DNA of 64,000 bases, taken from Methylobacteriaceae bacterium (GTDB lineage: Bacteria > Pseudomonadota > Alphaproteobacteria > Rhizobiales > Beijerinckiaceae). Position numbers and translations under genes: made by a program. The notes under the pieces were generated by a model that ran no database searches, was not told the origin of the DNA, and worked only from the letters and a program-made list of their open reading frames with translations. Where the stretch lies: assembly GCA_947444195.1 (NCBI GenBank), contig CANEZL010000004.1:124001-188000 (forward strand), in the 5' to 3' direction. Positions 43,511 through 53,727 of this stretch are shown piece after piece; within the stretch, counting starts at the first letter, position 1; each line of letters begins with the position of its first letter.

Positions 43511-44968
43511 CTACCCGGACGGGCCCACGGGAAAGCCGTGGTCGCGGCCCCAGAGGACCACCTCGGTCCGCCGGTGCAGGCCGAGCTTCCGGTAGAGCGC
43601 CGCCACGTGGTTGCGCACGGTGTTGCGGGCGAGATCGAGCCGCTTGGCGATGGCCTCGTCGCCGAGGCCCGTGCAGATCAGGTTGAGGATCTGCCGCTCC
43701 CGGACGGTGAGGTCCGGGCTGGCGCCGTTGCCGTCGCGGGTGCCGGGCTGGCGCAGGTTGGCGAGCTTCTCGATCAGCCCGCGGCTGAACCAGGAGGTGT
43801 CCGCCATCACCGTCTCGATGGCCTCGAACAGCTCCCGCTCGGAGCGCTTGCGCTCGGTGATGTCCTGCAGGACGAGGAGCGCGAAGATCTCCTCGCCGAT
43901 CTCCACGCGCTCGGCGGAGGCGAGGCAGTCGATCTCCGATCCGTCCGCGTGGCGCAGGCAGACCTCCTGGCCCGCCACGAAGCCCGTGCGCCGGACCGCC
44001 TCCTCGAACCGCGCGCGCATGGCGTCCGCGGCCCACAGGCCGGTCTCGGCGGGGGAGCGCCCGATGATGCCGTCCTCGCCGTGGCCGAAGACGCGGGTGA
44101 AGGCCTCGTTGACGCCGGTCACCGTGAAGGCGTCGAGGCGCGCCAGCAGCGTCGGCACCGGGGTGAGGCGGAAGGCCTTGGCGAAGCGCTCCTCGCTCTG
44201 GCGGAGCGCCGTCTCGGCCTTCCGGCGCAGTTCGAGGTCGGCGAAGGTGAAGAGCATGCAGGGCTCGTCGCCCATGGCGATGGGCTGTCCGGCCACGATC
44301 ACGAAGCGCGAGCCGCCGTCCGGCAGGTCGAGGCAGGCCTCCATCTGCGGGATGGTGCCGCCCTCGTGCAGGCGCGAGACGGCGAGGTCGCGGTTGCGCG
44401 CGCCCGCCAGCACGTCGACCTCGTAGACGCTGCGGCCGATCACGGCGTCGCGGACGTGCCCGGTCATCTCCAGGAAGCCGTGGTTGACCTTCACGTGCCG
44501 CAGGTCGGACAGGCGCGTGATCACGGCGGGCGCCGGGTTGGCGTTGAAGGTGCGCTCGAAGCGCTCCTCGGCCTCGAACTGGTCCGAGACGTCCTTGATG
44601 ATCAGGGCGAGGCAGCTCGGCGCGCCGCCGCGGTCGGTGGCGACGAGGCTGCGCAGGGAGTGGACGAAATCGACGTCCGGCCGGTCGGCGCGGCTCACCT
44701 CCACCACGACGTCCTGGAATCGCTCGCCGGCCACGAGGCGCTCGATCGGGTCGGTCTCGGGCTGGCGGTTGTTGCGGTAGCGCAGGTGGAAGCGCGCGCA
44801 ATAGGCGTCCACGGTGGCGCCGAGCTCGTCGAGGCTCCCCGCGCCGTGCATGGCGAGGGCGGCCGCGTTGGCATAGGCGATGGTCCGGTCCGGCTCGACC
44901 AGCAGGACCCCCTCGCTCAATCCGGCGATGATCTGCCGGAGCTCATGCCTGTCGACGCCATTCGTCAC
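43511..44968 (-). CDS. PAS-domain LuxR-family transcriptional regulator
   Basis: Repeated PAS-like domains and C-terminal LTVRERQILNLICTGLGDEAIAKRLDLARNTVRNHVAALYRKLGLHRR. Confidence 0.9.
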   Translation of the reverse strand: MTNGVDRHELRQIIAGLSEGVLLVEPDRTIAYANAAALAMHGAGSLDELGATVDAYCARFHLRYRNNRQPETDPIERLVAGERFQDVVVEVSRADRPDVDFVHSLRSLVATDRGGAPSCLALIIKDVSDQFEAEERFERTFNANPAPAVITRLSDLRHVKVNHGFLEMTGHVRDAVIGRSVYEVDVLAGARNRDLAVSRLHEGGTIPQMEACLDLPDGGSRFVIVAGQPIAMGDEPCMLFTFADLELRRKAETALRQSEERFAKAFRLTPVPTLLARLDAFTVTGVNEAFTRVFGHGEDGIIGRSPAETGLWAADAMRARFEEAVRRTGFVAGQEVCLRHADGSEIDCLASAERVEIGEEIFALLVLQDITERKRSERELFEAIETVMADTSWFSRGLIEKLANLRQPGTRDGNGASPDLTVRERQILNLICTGLGDEAIAKRLDLARNTVRNHVAALYRKLGLHRRTEVVLWGRDHGFPVGPSG

Positions 44969-45020
44969 GACGCGCGATCACCCTTCCGCAGCCAGGACCG
45001 CCCTCTGGCAGCGGGGCACA

Positions 45021-45045
45021 AACGGGTTGCGCGCAAGTCGGTTCC
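45021..45045 (-). promoter_or_regulatory. EcfG-type promoter motif GGAAC-N17-GTT
   Basis: Minus strand GGAAC-CGACTTGCGCGCAACCC-GTT, about 50-75 bp upstream of the PAS-LuxR start. Confidence 0.5.
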
Positions 45046-45324
45046 GGCGGGCACACCTGATTTCTAGTACAACCGCATCACGCACGCGGTCGTTATCGAC
45101 CAGAGGCAGGTCAACGCGCTTCCGGGAAGCCCGGCGGCCCGGGTCGGCGGCTTGTTCCGGCATCAAGTCCGGCCTCCGCGTCCGCGGACCGGCCGGAACA
45201 TCCGGCCGGCCGGGTATGGAGAATGCCAAAGACTGGGTCCGGCCGACCGGCTGGCCGGCCAAGACTGGAGCATTATCACTTTAAGTTGCATGAGCCGATG
45301 CGCGGACCTGCGCCGGGGCGGCCC

Positions 45325-48255
45325 CTAGGCCGGCAGCGCGCGGTCGAGCACCCGGGCCACGTGCTCGGCCTGGCGGCCCAGCCCGTCATGGATCTGGTGG
45401 CGGCAGCTGGTGCCGTCGGCCACCACGAGATCGCCCGGCCCCGCCGCCCGCAGGGCCGGGAACAGGGACAGTTCGGCCATGGCGAGCGAGACGTCGATCG
45501 TGTCGGCGCCGTAGCCGAAGGCGCCGGCCATGCCGCAGCAGCTCGATTCGATCGGGCGGACATCGAGGCCCGGCACGCAGCGCAGCACCGTCTCCACCGC
45601 CCCCATCGCGCCGAACGCCTTCTGGTGGCAGTGCCCGTGCAGATGCGCGACCCGGCCCCCCTGGTGGGCGAGGGGGAGGTCGATCCGGCCCGTCGCGAGG
45701 TCGGCGGCGAGCAGTTCCTCGAACAGCACGGCGCGGGCGGCGAGGGCCCGCGTCTCCGCCCCCGGCAGCAGCGCCAGGAACTCGTCGCGGAAGGTGAGCA
45801 GGCAGGAGGGCTCCAGCCCGACGATGCGGGCGCCGGCCTCCGCGTAGGGCAGGAGCGCGTCGCGGGTGCGCCGGGCCTCGGCGCGGGCGCGCTCGGTCTG
45901 CCCGGAGGCGAGATAGGTCCGGCCGCAGCAGAGGGGGCGGTGTCCCTGCGGGGGACCGACGCGGTGCAGGCGGTAGCCCGCCGCCCGCAGCACCCGCTCG
46001 GCCGCCTCCAGGTTCTCGCGCTCGAAGGCGCGGTTGAAGGTGTCGCCGAACAGGACGATGTCGCGGAAATCCCCCGTGACGTCACCCGGATGGGCGTGCT
46101 CCCCCGCCTCCCGCCAGGGCCGGCCCCAGCGCGGCAGGGTGCGCCGGGCGGAGAGGCCCGCCACCCGCTCGGAGAGCCGGGCGAGGGGGGCGAAGCGGTC
46201 GCGCAGGTTGAGGAGCGGGGCGAGCTTGGCCGCCACGCCCGCGTAGCGCGGCAGCTCGGCCACCAGACGCTCCCGCAGGGGCAGTCCGTGGCGGGCGTGG
46301 TAGTGGTGCAGGAACTCGACCTTCATCCGGGCCATGTCCACGCCGGTCGGGCATTCCCGGCGGCAGGCCTTGCACGAGACGCAGAGGTCCATGGTCCGCT
46401 TCATCTCAGGAGCGGTGAAGGCGTCGGCCCCGAGCTGGCCGGAGACGGCGAGGCGCAGGGAATTGGCGCGGCCGCGGGTGAGGTGCTGCTCCTCCCCCGT
46501 CGCCCGGTAGGAGGGGCACATGGCGCCGCCCGCGAGCTTCCGGCAGGTGCCGTTGTTGTTGCACATCTCCACCGCCGGCCCGAACCCGCCCCAGTCCGAC
46601 CAGTCGAGGGCGGGCGCGGCCGGCGCCTCCACCCGGTAATCCGGCTTGAACCGGAACAGGTCGCGGTCGTCGAAGCGCGGCGCGCGGACGATCTTGCCGG
46701 GGTTCAGGCGGTTCCCGGGGTCGAAGGCGTCCTTCACGGCCTCGAAGGCGCGCGTGAGCGTCGCGCCGAACAGGGGCTCCACGAATTCCGAGCGCGAGAT
46801 CCCGTCGCCGTGCTCGCCGGAATAGGAGCCGTGGTAGCGGCGCACCAGCTCGGCCGTCTCCTCGGCGATGGCGCGCATGCGGGCGACGTCGCCCCCCTGC
46901 TTCATGTCGAGGATCGGGCGCACGTGCAGGCAGCCGACCGAGGCGTGGGCGTACCACGTGCCGCGGGTGCCGTGCCGCGTGAAGACCTCGGTGACGGCGT
47001 CGGTGTAGTCGGCCAAGTGCTCCAGCGGCACCGCGCAATCCTCGATGAAGGAGACGGGCTTCGCGTCGCCCTTCATCGACATCATGATGTTGAGGCAGGC
47101 CTCGCGGACCTCCCAGACCGTCCTCTGCCGGGCGGGCTCGACCACCTCGACCACGGCGTTCGCGAAGCCGTGGTCGCCCATGCAGGCGTCGAGGCGCTTC
47201 AGGTCCCGCTCCAGCGCCGCGAGGTCGTCGCCCGCGAACTCCGTGAGCAGCAGGCAGTTCGGCCGTCCCCGCGTGATGTCGGCGAGCGTCGTGCGGAACA
47301 GCGGGATGTCGGCGCCCAGCACCAGCACGTTGTTGTCGACGAGCTCCACCGCCACGGGGGCGAGGTCGACGATGGCCTGCGTGGTCTCCATCGCGGCCCG
47401 GAAGGAGGGGAAGTGGCACACCCCCATCACCCGGTGGGCGGGAAGCCGCGCGAGCTTCAGGGTCACCGCCGTGGTCGCCGCGAGCGTCCCCTCGGAGCCG
47501 ACGAGGAGATGGGCGAGGTTCGGGCGCGGCTCGATCAGGCTGTCGAGGTTGTACCCGCCGACCCGGCGCTGCACCCGCGGATAGACCCGCTCGATCTCGG
47601 CGCGGTTGGCGGCGGCGAGCCCGCGCATCCGCCGGGCGATGTCGGCGGCCCGGCCCGATCCCGTGACGCCGTCGCCCGCATTGCCGGTGAGGCCGAAGCC
47701 GAAGGGCTCGCCGTCGTGCAGGAGGGCCTCGAGGCCCAGCACGTTGTCGCTCATCTTGCCGAAACGGAGGGAGCGGGCGCCGCAGGAATTGTTGCCCGCC
47801 ATGCCGCCGATGGTGCAGCGGGTGGCCGTGGAGGGCTCGACGGGGAAGAACCAGCCGTCCGCCTTCACCCGCGTGTTGAGCCGCTCCAGCACGAGGCCCG
47901 GCTCGACGGTGACGGTGCCGGCCTCCCGGTCGTAGGCGCGCACACCGTTGAAGTGGCGCGAGCAGTCGAGGACGAGCCCCGCGCCGATGGGCTGGCCGTT
48001 CTGCGAGGTGCCGCCGCCGCGCAGGATCACCGGAACCCCGTGCTCGGCCGCGATCCGCAGGCAGGCGGCGACGTCCTCGGCGTCCCGCGGCAGGACGACG
48101 CCCGCCGGCATGATCTGGTAGATCGAGGCGTCGGTGGCGTAGCGCCCGCGGGTGAAGGCGTCGAAGCGGATCGCGCCCCGCACGGCCCCGGCGAGGCGCC
48201 GTTCCAGCTCGGCTCTGTCCGAGGGGTCGAGCCTCGGCCGGGCGCTTGCTCCCAT
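45325..48255 (-). CDS. FAD-binding and Fe-S-binding fused oxidoreductase (YdiJ/Dld-like)
   Basis: FAD domain (GGGTSQNGQPIGAGLVLDCSRHFN), Fe-S motif CVSCKACRRECPTGVDM, CCG-type repeats; ORF upstream of MGASARP is not needed. Confidence 0.9.
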   Translation of the reverse strand: MGASARPRLDPSDRAELERRLAGAVRGAIRFDAFTRGRYATDASIYQIMPAGVVLPRDAEDVAACLRIAAEHGVPVILRGGGTSQNGQPIGAGLVLDCSRHFNGVRAYDREAGTVTVEPGLVLERLNTRVKADGWFFPVEPSTATRCTIGGMAGNNSCGARSLRFGKMSDNVLGLEALLHDGEPFGFGLTGNAGDGVTGSGRAADIARRMRGLAAANRAEIERVYPRVQRRVGGYNLDSLIEPRPNLAHLLVGSEGTLAATTAVTLKLARLPAHRVMGVCHFPSFRAAMETTQAIVDLAPVAVELVDNNVLVLGADIPLFRTTLADITRGRPNCLLLTEFAGDDLAALERDLKRLDACMGDHGFANAVVEVVEPARQRTVWEVREACLNIMMSMKGDAKPVSFIEDCAVPLEHLADYTDAVTEVFTRHGTRGTWYAHASVGCLHVRPILDMKQGGDVARMRAIAEETAELVRRYHGSYSGEHGDGISRSEFVEPLFGATLTRAFEAVKDAFDPGNRLNPGKIVRAPRFDDRDLFRFKPDYRVEAPAAPALDWSDWGGFGPAVEMCNNNGTCRKLAGGAMCPSYRATGEEQHLTRGRANSLRLAVSGQLGADAFTAPEMKRTMDLCVSCKACRRECPTGVDMARMKVEFLHHYHARHGLPLRERLVAELPRYAGVAAKLAPLLNLRDRFAPLARLSERVAGLSARRTLPRWGRPWREAGEHAHPGDVTGDFRDIVLFGDTFNRAFERENLEAAERVLRAAGYRLHRVGPPQGHRPLCCGRTYLASGQTERARAEARRTRDALLPYAEAGARIVGLEPSCLLTFRDEFLALLPGAETRALAARAVLFEELLAADLATGRIDLPLAHQGGRVAHLHGHCHQKAFGAMGAVETVLRCVPGLDVRPIESSCCGMAGAFGYGADTIDVSLAMAELSLFPALRAAGPGDLVVADGTSCRHQIHDGLGRQAEHVARVLDRALPA

Positions 48256-48411
48256 GATCGATGCCTTCTCCGGGCGGCCCGCCTCCCGGCGGGCGATCCG
48301 CCGGACGCGTCGGTCTCGACCGATGGTCGGGATCGATGCAACTTCTATAAGAGCTGCATCGGGCGCGGTCTGCCCGGCGCCGTTGCCGCAGGCCGCCCGG
48401 GGGAGTGAGGC

Positions 48412-49461
48412 GTGACCGTCGATCTGTTCAGCGACACCCAGACCCGGCCGACCCCCGGCATGCGCGCGGCCATGGCCCGCGCCGAGGTCGGCGACGAGCA
48501 ATCGGGCTCGGACCCGACCACCAACGCCCTCTGCGCCCGGGTGGCCGAGCTGCTCGGCATGGAGGACGCGGTCTTCATGCCGTCCGGCACCATGTGCAAC
48601 CTCGCCGCGATCCTGGTGCAGACGCGGGCGGGCGACGAGATCGTCGTCGACGACCAGTCCCACATCTACAACACCGAGGCCGCGGGCGCGGCGGCCATCG
48701 GCGGCGTCTCGGTCCGGGCGCTGCCCACGCGCAACGGCCTCTACACGCCGGAGCAGGCGGCGGCCGCGATCCGCGCGCCCCAGCGCACGGCCCCGCGCTC
48801 GGCCCTGATCTCGGTGGAGCAGACCACGAGCTTCTCCGGCGGCTCGATCTGGGACCTTGCGGCGATGCGGGCGATCCGCGACGTCGCCCACGCCCACGGC
48901 CTGAAGGCGCATATCGACGGGGCGCGGCTCCTCAACGCGGTGGCCGCCACCGGCATCCCGGCCCGGGCCTATGCCGAGGGCTTCGACAGCGCCTGGATCG
49001 ACCTGAGCAAGGGGCTCGGCTGCCCGGTCGGCGCGGTCCTGTGCGGGACGAAAGGGTTCATCGTCGAGGCGTGGCGCTGGAAGTACCGGCTCGGGGGCGC
49101 CCTGCGCCAGAGCGGCGTGCTCGCGGCGGCCGGCCTCTACGCCCTCGACCACCATATCGGCCAGCTCGCCGAGGACAACGCCAACGCCCGGCGCCTGCGC
49201 GAGGCGCTCGCCGGCGCGCCGGGCCTCGCCTTCGAGCCGGAGGCGGGCCAGTCGAACATCCTCAGCTTCTCGGTGGCCGGGCTCGGCATCACCGCCGCCG
49301 CCTTCGCGGAAGGCTGCCTCGCGCAGGGCGTCCGCGTGCGGGCGCTCGGCACCGAGCAGATCCGCGCGACCACCCATCTCGACGTGGACCGCGCCGGCAT
49401 CGCCCGCGCCGCCGCCGCGATCCGCGCCGAGGCCGAGCGCGCCTTCGCGCGGCGCGGCTGA
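48412..49461 (+). CDS. ltaE: low-specificity L-threonine aldolase / beta-eliminating lyase
   Basis: DLFSDTQTRPTPGMRAAMARAEVGDEQSGSDPT..DLSKGLGCPVGAVLCG. Confidence 0.92.
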   Translation: MTVDLFSDTQTRPTPGMRAAMARAEVGDEQSGSDPTTNALCARVAELLGMEDAVFMPSGTMCNLAAILVQTRAGDEIVVDDQSHIYNTEAAGAAAIGGVSVRALPTRNGLYTPEQAAAAIRAPQRTAPRSALISVEQTTSFSGGSIWDLAAMRAIRDVAHAHGLKAHIDGARLLNAVAATGIPARAYAEGFDSAWIDLSKGLGCPVGAVLCGTKGFIVEAWRWKYRLGGALRQSGVLAAAGLYALDHHIGQLAEDNANARRLREALAGAPGLAFEPEAGQSNILSFSVAGLGITAAAFAEGCLAQGVRVRALGTEQIRATTHLDVDRAGIARAAAAIRAEAERAFARRG

Positions 49462-49779
49462 GGCTCACAAGGGGCGGCTGCCGCGACCGGGAGGCCGATA
49501 CCGTTTCAAGTCGGACGCCGCGGCGGCCCACGCATTCCTCGCCCAGCATGCGGGAAGAAGGCTCTGCTGACCCCCTCGTCGGCGAAGGCACAGCTGGAGC
49601 GGTGGTGAGCTGGAGCGGCAGTGAGCGCCCATCCCAACACCGGCCGGCGCCAACTTCCTGATACAAGGGGGCTTGAACGGAAGAGCCTCTTCCCCGAGCC
49701 GCCCCCTCACAACCGCTCCGGCTTCGCCTGGGCTCCCGGCCCGCAGACAAGGTCCATGCGGGCCTCTCCCGGCAGGCCT

Positions 49780-50015
49780 GTGGGCTTCACACGGTGTGTT
49801 GTCCGAGTTTGAGGGCGGAGCCGCGCTCTCGGGCTTGGATCTCCTTCCAGCCTTCGAACATCACGATCGGGCCTGGCTTGCCGCAAGAGCCGACCAAGCG
49901 CGACACTGAGAACGCCCCCCTCATCGAGCCGCCGATCGCCAAACCGACCCGGACACAGCTTCATCACAACCCCTCCAAACCCAACCGGACCGCCCTCAGC
50001 CTGACCGGCCAACAA
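49780..50015 (-). pseudogene. Possible IS4-type transposase relic (N- and C-terminal scraps)
   Basis: PGRFGDRRLDEGGVLSVALGRL and MFEGWKEIQARERGSALKL on the minus strand in different frames. Confidence 0.35.
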
Positions 50016-50091
50016 CGATGTGTGAGTGGATCAACCCGCAGAGGGATGAGGGGAGCGCGGCTGAAGCCGATGGGATCCGCCGGAAGCCCGC

Positions 50092-51318
50092 TCAGGCGTC
50101 CACGTTCTTCAGCACCAGGGTCGCGTTGGTGCCGCCGAAGCCGAAGGAGTTCGAGAGAACGTGGCCGAGCTCCGCCCCGTCGCGGCGGGCGCGCAGGATC
50201 GGCATGTCGGCGAAGGCGGGGTCGAGCTCGTCGATATGCGCGCTCTCGCAGATGAAGCCGTTGTTCATCATCAGGAGCGCGTAGATCGCCTCCTGCACCC
50301 CCGTGGCGCCGAGCGAGTGACCGGTGAGGGACTTCGTGGCAGCGATCGGCGGGCAATCCTCGCCGCGGCCGAACACCGTGCGGATCGCCTCGATCTCCTT
50401 GTCGTCGCCCACCGGCGTCGAGGTGGCGTGCGGGTTGATGTAGTCGATCCGCGCGCCCTTCAGGCCCTCGATCGCCTGGCGCATGCAGCGCACCGCGCCC
50501 TCGCCGGAGGGGGCGACCATGTCGTGCCCGTCCGAGGTGGCGCCGTAGCCCGCGACCTCGCCGTAGATGCGGGCGCCGCGCGCCTTGGCGTGCGCGTACT
50601 CCTCCAGCACCAGCACCCCGGCGCCGCCCGCGATGACGAAGCCGTCCCGGCCCGCGTCGTAGGCGCGCGAGGCGCGGGACGGCGTGTCGTTGTACTTGGC
50701 GGACATGGCGCCCATGGCGTCGAACAGGACCGAGAGGGTCCAGTCGAGATCCTCGCAGCCGCCCGCGAAGATGATGTCCTGGCGGCCCGCCTGGATGATC
50801 TCGGCGGCGTTGCCGATGCAGTGGTTCGAGGTCGCGCAGGCCGACGAGATCGAGTAGTTCACGCCGCGGATCTTGAACCAGGTCGCGAGCGTCGCCGAGG
50901 CGGTGGAGGACATCGCCTTCGGCACCGCGAAGGGGCCGACCCGCTTGGGGCCCTTGTCGGTGGCGATCGCCGCCGATTCGACGATGGTGCGCGTGGACGG
51001 GCCGCCCGAGCCCATGATGATGCCGGTGCGGTCGTTCGAGACGTCGCCCGCCTCCAGGCCCGCATCCTGGATCGCCTGCTCCATGGCGACGTGGTTCCAG
51101 GCGGTGCCGCCCCCGTGGAAGCGCATGGCGCGCCGGTCGACCACGCCCTCGGGGTCGAGGCTCGGGGCGCCGGAGACCTGGCTGCGGAAGCCGTGCTCGG
51201 CCTGGGACGCGTCGCGCGCGATGCCCGAGCGCGCCTCGCGCAGGGAGGCCAGCACTTCCTGCGTGTTGTTGCCGATGGACGAGACGATGCCCATCCCGGT
51301 GATGACGACACGGCGCAT
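50092..51318 (-). CDS. fabB: beta-ketoacyl-ACP synthase I
   Basis: [44 protein letters not shown]..; fabA adjacent. Confidence 0.95.
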   Translation of the reverse strand: MRRVVITGMGIVSSIGNNTQEVLASLREARSGIARDASQAEHGFRSQVSGAPSLDPEGVVDRRAMRFHGGGTAWNHVAMEQAIQDAGLEAGDVSNDRTGIIMGSGGPSTRTIVESAAIATDKGPKRVGPFAVPKAMSSTASATLATWFKIRGVNYSISSACATSNHCIGNAAEIIQAGRQDIIFAGGCEDLDWTLSVLFDAMGAMSAKYNDTPSRASRAYDAGRDGFVIAGGAGVLVLEEYAHAKARGARIYGEVAGYGATSDGHDMVAPSGEGAVRCMRQAIEGLKGARIDYINPHATSTPVGDDKEIEAIRTVFGRGEDCPPIAATKSLTGHSLGATGVQEAIYALLMMNNGFICESAHIDELDPAFADMPILRARRDGAELGHVLSNSFGFGGTNATLVLKNVDA

Positions 51319-51455
51319 GAACGAACTTGTCTCCGCCGCGGCCCCGGGATCGCCCCTGCGCCGCGTTTTCGGTCAGCTAGGACGAAGCCGACACAATCTC
51401 AACTGCCGAGGAGGGGGCGCCGTTGCCGGCCCGTCCCCGCGGCGCGCGAAAAAAA

Positions 51456-51992
51456 TCAGCTCTGGAACAGGGCGACCCGCAGGTCCTGCGCCTCGTAGAT
51501 GCGCTTGCCGTCCGCCTCCAGCCAGCCGTCGGCGATGCCGAGCACGAGCTTGCCCTGGCGCACCCGCTTGAGATCGACGCCGTAGACCACTTGGCGGACG
51601 CTCGGCAGCACCTGATCGCTGAACTTCACCTCGCCGACGCCGAGCGCCCGGCCGCGGCCCGGCGCGCCGAGCCAGCCGAGATGGAAGCCCACGAGCTGCC
51701 AGAGGGCGTCGAGGCCGAGGCAGCCCGGCATCACCGGGTCGCCCTTGAAGTGGCAGGGGAAGAACCAGAGGTCGGGGCGGATGTCGAACTCGGCCCGCAC
51801 CAGGCCCTTGCCGTGGGCGCCGCCCGTGCTCGCGATCTCGACGATGCGGTCGAACATCAGCATCGGCGGCAGCGGAAGCTGCGCGTTGCCGACGCCGAAC
51901 AGCTCGCCGCGCCCGCAGGCCAGCAGCTCCTCGTAGGTGTAGCTCGACGCGCGGGCCGGGGGCTGCGCGGTGGTGTCGGCGTCGGAAGGCAT
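51456..51992 (-). CDS. fabA: 3-hydroxydecanoyl-ACP dehydratase
   Basis: [50 protein letters not shown]. Confidence 0.96.
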   Translation of the reverse strand: MPSDADTTAQPPARASSYTYEELLACGRGELFGVGNAQLPLPPMLMFDRIVEIASTGGAHGKGLVRAEFDIRPDLWFFPCHFKGDPVMPGCLGLDALWQLVGFHLGWLGAPGRGRALGVGEVKFSDQVLPSVRQVVYGVDLKRVRQGKLVLGIADGWLEADGKRIYEAQDLRVALFQS

Positions 51993-52307
51993 GGAGGCGG
52001 TTCGATTCCCTGAGGGTCTTGATCAATCTTGCCGGAGGCTCGGCCGCGGAAGGCGCCGCCACCGGAGGCGGGTGCGCCGCCGGGCCCCGGCCCCGGCTGG
52101 TCGGCGACCGGGTCGGCAGGCATTCGGCCCTTCGTTAACACGGGCTCGGGCGCCTTTGAAGCTTCGGGCGCGGAAGCTTCGGGCGAGCCCGAGGCATTCC
52201 GCCAGGGCATCCCGCGGCCGAGGCGGGGTCGGGTTGCGGCACCGGCGACGGTTCCGTATAGTCTTGCACTAATATCCCGCGTCCGTATGCGAGCGTTCAG
52301 TTCACCG

Positions 52308-52820
52308 ATGTCCGATCTGGTGCCCCTGCAGGCCGTCCTCAACGGCCGGATCTCCCCGCTCCCGGCGGAGGCCTCCGGTGCGGGCCGCCGCGGCTGCCCG
52401 CTCTCGGACCTGCGGGACCGCCTGCGCCGCGCCGGCCTGCGGCCGACCCGCCAGCGCCTCTCGCTGGGCTGGCTGCTCTTCGGCCGCGGCGACCGTCACC
52501 TGACCGCGGAAATGCTCTACGACGAGGCGATGCGGGCCAAGGTGCCGGTGTCCCTCGCCACCGTCTACAACACCCTGCACCAGTTCACGGAGGCCGGCCT
52601 CCTGCGCCAGCTCGCCCTCGACGGGTCGAAGGCCTATTTCGACACCAACCCGAGCGAGCACCACCACTTCTACCTCGAGGACGAGGGCCAGGTGATCGAC
52701 ATGCCCGATTGCGGCATCACCGTCGACGCGCTGCCCGAGGCGCCCGAGGGTATGGAGATCGCCGGCGTCGAGGTCATCGTGCGTCTGCGCCGCCGGGGCA
52801 GCAACCGCCGCCAGGGCTGA
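52308..52820 (+). CDS. irr: Fur-family iron response regulator Irr
   Basis: GLRPTRQRLSLGWLLFGRGDRHLTAEMLYDEA..VSLATVYNTLHQFTEAGLLR..HHHFYLEDEGQVIDMP; divergent from fabA-fabB. Confidence 0.9.
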   Translation: MSDLVPLQAVLNGRISPLPAEASGAGRRGCPLSDLRDRLRRAGLRPTRQRLSLGWLLFGRGDRHLTAEMLYDEAMRAKVPVSLATVYNTLHQFTEAGLLRQLALDGSKAYFDTNPSEHHHFYLEDEGQVIDMPDCGITVDALPEAPEGMEIAGVEVIVRLRRRGSNRRQG

Positions 52821-52921
52821 GCCGCGGCAGGTCCCGGACCGGGGCCCGAAGCGTCGCGAGATCAAGGCAAGGCCCGGGGAGACCCGGGCCTCTCGCTCGA
52901 GTGCGACCGCACCCTCGGGCG

Positions 52922-53476
52922 CTACTGCACCTTCTCGTCCGGGTAGACGCCCCAGAGGCGGTTCTGGCGGATGTAGCCGTCCACGTCCCCGCGCCGGCCC
53001 GGCAGCGCCACCACGAGGCGGCACCACGTGCCGGTGCAGCTCTTCACGCTGCCGATCACGCCGGCCTCCAGCCGGGCCTCGTCCGGGGCGCCGTCGTCGG
53101 CGCTGGCGCGCAGGGGCACGGCGCTCCTGTCCGGCCCCTTCACCGCGTTGACGATGGCGGTGCGCCGCCCCGACAGGAGCGAGTGCAGCACCCAGCCCTC
53201 GGTGCCCTCGGAATCGCGGATGCGCCGCCAGGTCTCGAACTCGGCCACGATCTCCACAGGCAATCCGGCCCGCTGGAACACCCACAGGGTCCGGTGGTCC
53301 TTGGAGGGGCCCTCGCGCAGGTTGACCCGGTCGGTCTTCAGGCTGGCGTAGCGCGGCAGCGGCAGCTTGGTGACGGGGCCGAGGCCGGCCTCGGGGGGCA
53401 CCACGGGCGGGGCCGCCTCGGCGGCGCCGGTGCAGGCCAGGGCAGCGGCCGTCAGGGCGATCCGGACCAAACGCAT
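52922..53476 (-). CDS. SH3-domain (DUF1058-like) exported protein
   Basis: Signal peptide; RYASLKTDRVNLREGPSKDHRTLWVFQRAGLPVEIVAEFETWRRIRDSEGTEGWV. Confidence 0.85.
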   Translation of the reverse strand: MRLVRIALTAAALACTGAAEAAPPVVPPEAGLGPVTKLPLPRYASLKTDRVNLREGPSKDHRTLWVFQRAGLPVEIVAEFETWRRIRDSEGTEGWVLHSLLSGRRTAIVNAVKGPDRSAVPLRASADDGAPDEARLEAGVIGSVKSCTGTWCRLVVALPGRRGDVDGYIRQNRLWGVYPDEKVQ

Positions 53477-53727
53477 CGTCGCACTGTCCTCCTCGTCGAA
53501 GCGGGAGCCTCCGGCCGGCCGCATTGTGTTCCGGCCTCGCTCTGGTAGAGAGGCCGAGGGCCCGAAACCCGCCTGCCGCCGGTCCCGTCCACGGCTGGAT
53601 CCTGTCTCGCCGAGTTCGGTTAACGGAGGTTTGAGGCCGTTGCGTGCCGCCCGCAGCCCGGGCGGGTCCGCGCCGGGCCGAGAGCCGGGTCAAGCCAGGC
53701 GCCGGAATGGGCGCGAGGGGAGGAACG

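Noticed and set aside
45223-48408. 1061-aa plus-strand ORF
   Set aside because: Antisense to a well-supported FAD/Fe-S oxidoreductase; low-complexity composition.
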